In this document: positions 40,976 to 41,865 of the stretch, piece by piece
Layout: every line of letters begins with the position of its first letter
Position numbering within the stretch: the stretch's first letter is position 1
Assembly: GCF_004114995.1 (NCBI RefSeq)
Contig: NZ_SDJP01000026.1
Coordinates: 1-41,865, forward strand
Direction of reading: 5' to 3'
DNA from: Halorubrum amylolyticum
GTDB taxonomy: Archaea; Halobacteriota; Halobacteria; Halobacteriales; Haloferacaceae
Length of the DNA stretch: 41,865 nt
Program-made: the position numbers and the translations under genes
Notes under the pieces: generated by a model
What the model saw: only the letters and a program-made list of their open reading frames with translations
Databases searched by the model: none
Told to the model about the DNA's origin: nothing

Positions 40976-41085
40976 ATACCCGGTTTAGCGGGTCACGACG
41001 CGTAAGGGTTGCGTCGGAGCGTCGCGGTGAGGGTACTTTGTTCTACAACGGCAAATTCTCAAAAGGAAGATAATAAGAACCCGAA

Positions 41086-41514
41086 TCATAACGAGTATGT
41101 GAAATTCAACAGCGTTCCAGATAAATAGTACGTCGTGTCCTCACTCCCTGTATCTTGTTTTCTCACGAACGACTTTGCTGCAAATATGATGCTTAAGCCA
41201 GTATACGCACTAACATAGACGAACGAAATAATCAGGACATTCTCCAACTTTCCAATAAGCCATCCAGTATCTTGATCGAGATCGTCGTTCGAATCGATAT
41301 CACTCCCCGTTAATTTATTCAGTCCGAAATTCACTATGGCGGTGCTCGTACCTAGAAGAAAGAGTCCTCCTATAATCAACGGTGTCTTATCCACAAACAC
41401 GTCTGGTGTTCTGTCGACAAGCCATAGCTGAGCAATACATAACAGGACGGCACCAACGAGAAATATCATATCATATGTCCATATGTATCCCCCTCCCCGG
41501 GGCGAGTTATCCAT
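41086..41514 (-). CDS. AT-rich membrane protein resembling the C-terminal half of DUF3307 proteins
   Basis: 142 residues with hydrophobic segments at about 16-33, 44-63 and 89-110. Near the end, WLIGKLENVLIISFVYVSAY, IIFAAKSFVR and YYLSGTLLNFTYS resemble the second half of DUF3307 proteins (GxLIGxLE...AAKS...YxxxGTLLSF). The N-terminal DUF3307 half is absent. ATG 41514 overlaps the stop of the upstream gene by eight bases, so translation is coupled. AT-rich codons suggest transfer. The family call is from memory and moderately sure. Confidence 0.6.
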   Translation of the reverse strand: MDNSPRGGGYIWTYDMIFLVGAVLLCIAQLWLVDRTPDVFVDKTPLIIGGLFLLGTSTAIVNFGLNKLTGSDIDSNDDLDQDTGWLIGKLENVLIISFVYVSAYTGLSIIFAAKSFVRKQDTGSEDTTYYLSGTLLNFTYSL

Positions 41515-41800
41515 CGTACACCACCGCAATTACCTCCTGAAGGTAATCTCTCAACAGTTTTGTTTGTGAGTAAGAGATACTGTCAAGCGCTTTTGAAACA
41601 GCCTGTTGTTTGATTTCGAGCCGTTCTGCGACTTCTGTCTGAGAACCTAGTTTTTCGTACGTCTGTACGATTTCGTTTTGCCGTGCCGTCCACGTTGTTC
41701 GATTCATCAACAATAAGTTAATATTATTTGATACTAATACATCTATCACCGTCTCTGTATCTAAATAAAGTACGTGTTTAGCCCCGTCTGATTTCGTCAC
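41507..41800 (-). CDS. SatD-like helix-turn-helix protein, possibly 5'-truncated
   Basis: 97 residues from a GTG at 41800. The C-terminal part is a helix-turn-helix (TARQNEIVQTYEKLGSQTEV then AERLEIKQQAVSKALDS), matching the end of SatD-type proteins, whose genes lie beside DUF3307 genes. The preceding VLYLDTETVIDVLVSNNINL with LLLMNRTTW looks like the last part of the SatD N-terminal domain. The frame has a TAG 24 bases before the GTG, so the larger N-terminal domain is missing here. A broken gene is possible. Confidence 0.6.
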   Translation of the reverse strand: MTKSDGAKHVLYLDTETVIDVLVSNNINLLLMNRTTWTARQNEIVQTYEKLGSQTEVAERLEIKQQAVSKALDSISYSQTKLLRDYLQEVIAVVYDG

Positions 41801-41865
41801 TATCTCGTAGGTGGTGGCCTATGACAGACACATGGTCTGCCAGCAGGGAGTCAGTCTACATCCTC
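41801..41865. other. Right-edge sequence, no gene seen
   Basis: 65 bases upstream of the SatD-like gene. A stop codon closes that gene's frame here. The last bases, CTACATCCTC, vaguely resemble the IS right end TTGACATCCTC, which would explain a truncation, but the window ends too soon. Confidence 0.3.

Noticed and set aside
41856..41865. CTACATCCTC at the window end as another IS right end
   Set aside because: Only partly matches TTGACATCCTC and is cut by the window edge. Mentioned as a possibility, not called.
1..41865. tRNA or rRNA genes
   Set aside because: No cloverleaf or rRNA-like stretch was recognised on either strand by reading. A tRNA scan would be decisive.

Overview
The window looks like haloarchaeal chromosome. 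It is very GC-rich, its proteins are dominated by Asp and Glu, several genes appear to be leaderless with a TATA-like box about 27-33 bases before the start codon, and it carries haloarchaeal hallmarks: Tat lipoproteins, a cytosolic PAS-Htr transducer, a 7TM-PAS histidine kinase, and IS200/IS605- and IS6-type remnants. The style of the intergenic repeats suggests Halorubrum or a close relative. That genus call is an impression, not a measurement.

Layout. 1-1234: a small membrane protein and uracil phosphoribosyltransferase (upp). 1234-6600: an accessory island. It holds a MITE-like inverted-repeat element touching the upp stop codon, a PaeR7I/XhoI-type restriction-modification pair, a chimeric duplicate of the start of a zinc-ribbon gene fused in frame to the end of thrC, an FkbM-type methyltransferase whose stop codon lies inside an IS end, a 5'-damaged tnpB with its right end, IS200/IS605-like filler, and the head of an IS6-family transposase. 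6652-25778: mostly core genes. These are a zinc-ribbon protein, thrC, an Fe-alcohol dehydrogenase coupled to an AHL-lactonase-like hydrolase, a 7TM sensor kinase, serA, a zinc-finger protein, a HEAT-repeat protein, thpR, a ribbon-helix-helix protein, uvrC, a PAS-Htr transducer, a P450 with a Cys-rich partner, a second LigT-fold protein, serB and a YkgJ-type protein. 25850-28128: hisB and hisA, separated by a structured repeat and an AT-rich membrane gene. 28222-33607: a Tat lipoprotein and a thiBPQ-like thiamine ABC transporter. 34106-38191: a zinc protein, an Lrp/TrkA_C regulator, trkA and trkH (potassium uptake). 38306-40975: a class V aminotransferase and a TPR/DUF424/small-protein operon. 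41086-41865: an AT-rich pair resembling the SatD/DUF3307 association, cut by the window edge.

Working links. SerA, SerB and the class V aminotransferase could supply serine biosynthesis. HisA and HisB belong to histidine synthesis. ThiB/P/Q form one transport operon behind an operator-like dyad. The Lrp-type regulator shares a ligand-sensing domain with TrkA and lies next to the Trk potassium system.

The most unusual signal is a family of three co-oriented, non-coding, structured repeats (about 23154-23205, 26554-26810 and 33633-34041). Conserved blocks such as CTCAAAGGGGCAGCC and GGCTGGGGCTTTGGAG frame hairpins whose stems change in sequence but stay paired. This pattern favours a structured RNA or a mobile structured element over a coding sequence. 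The second is the island scar, which records a duplication followed by a deletion at an 11-base repeat.
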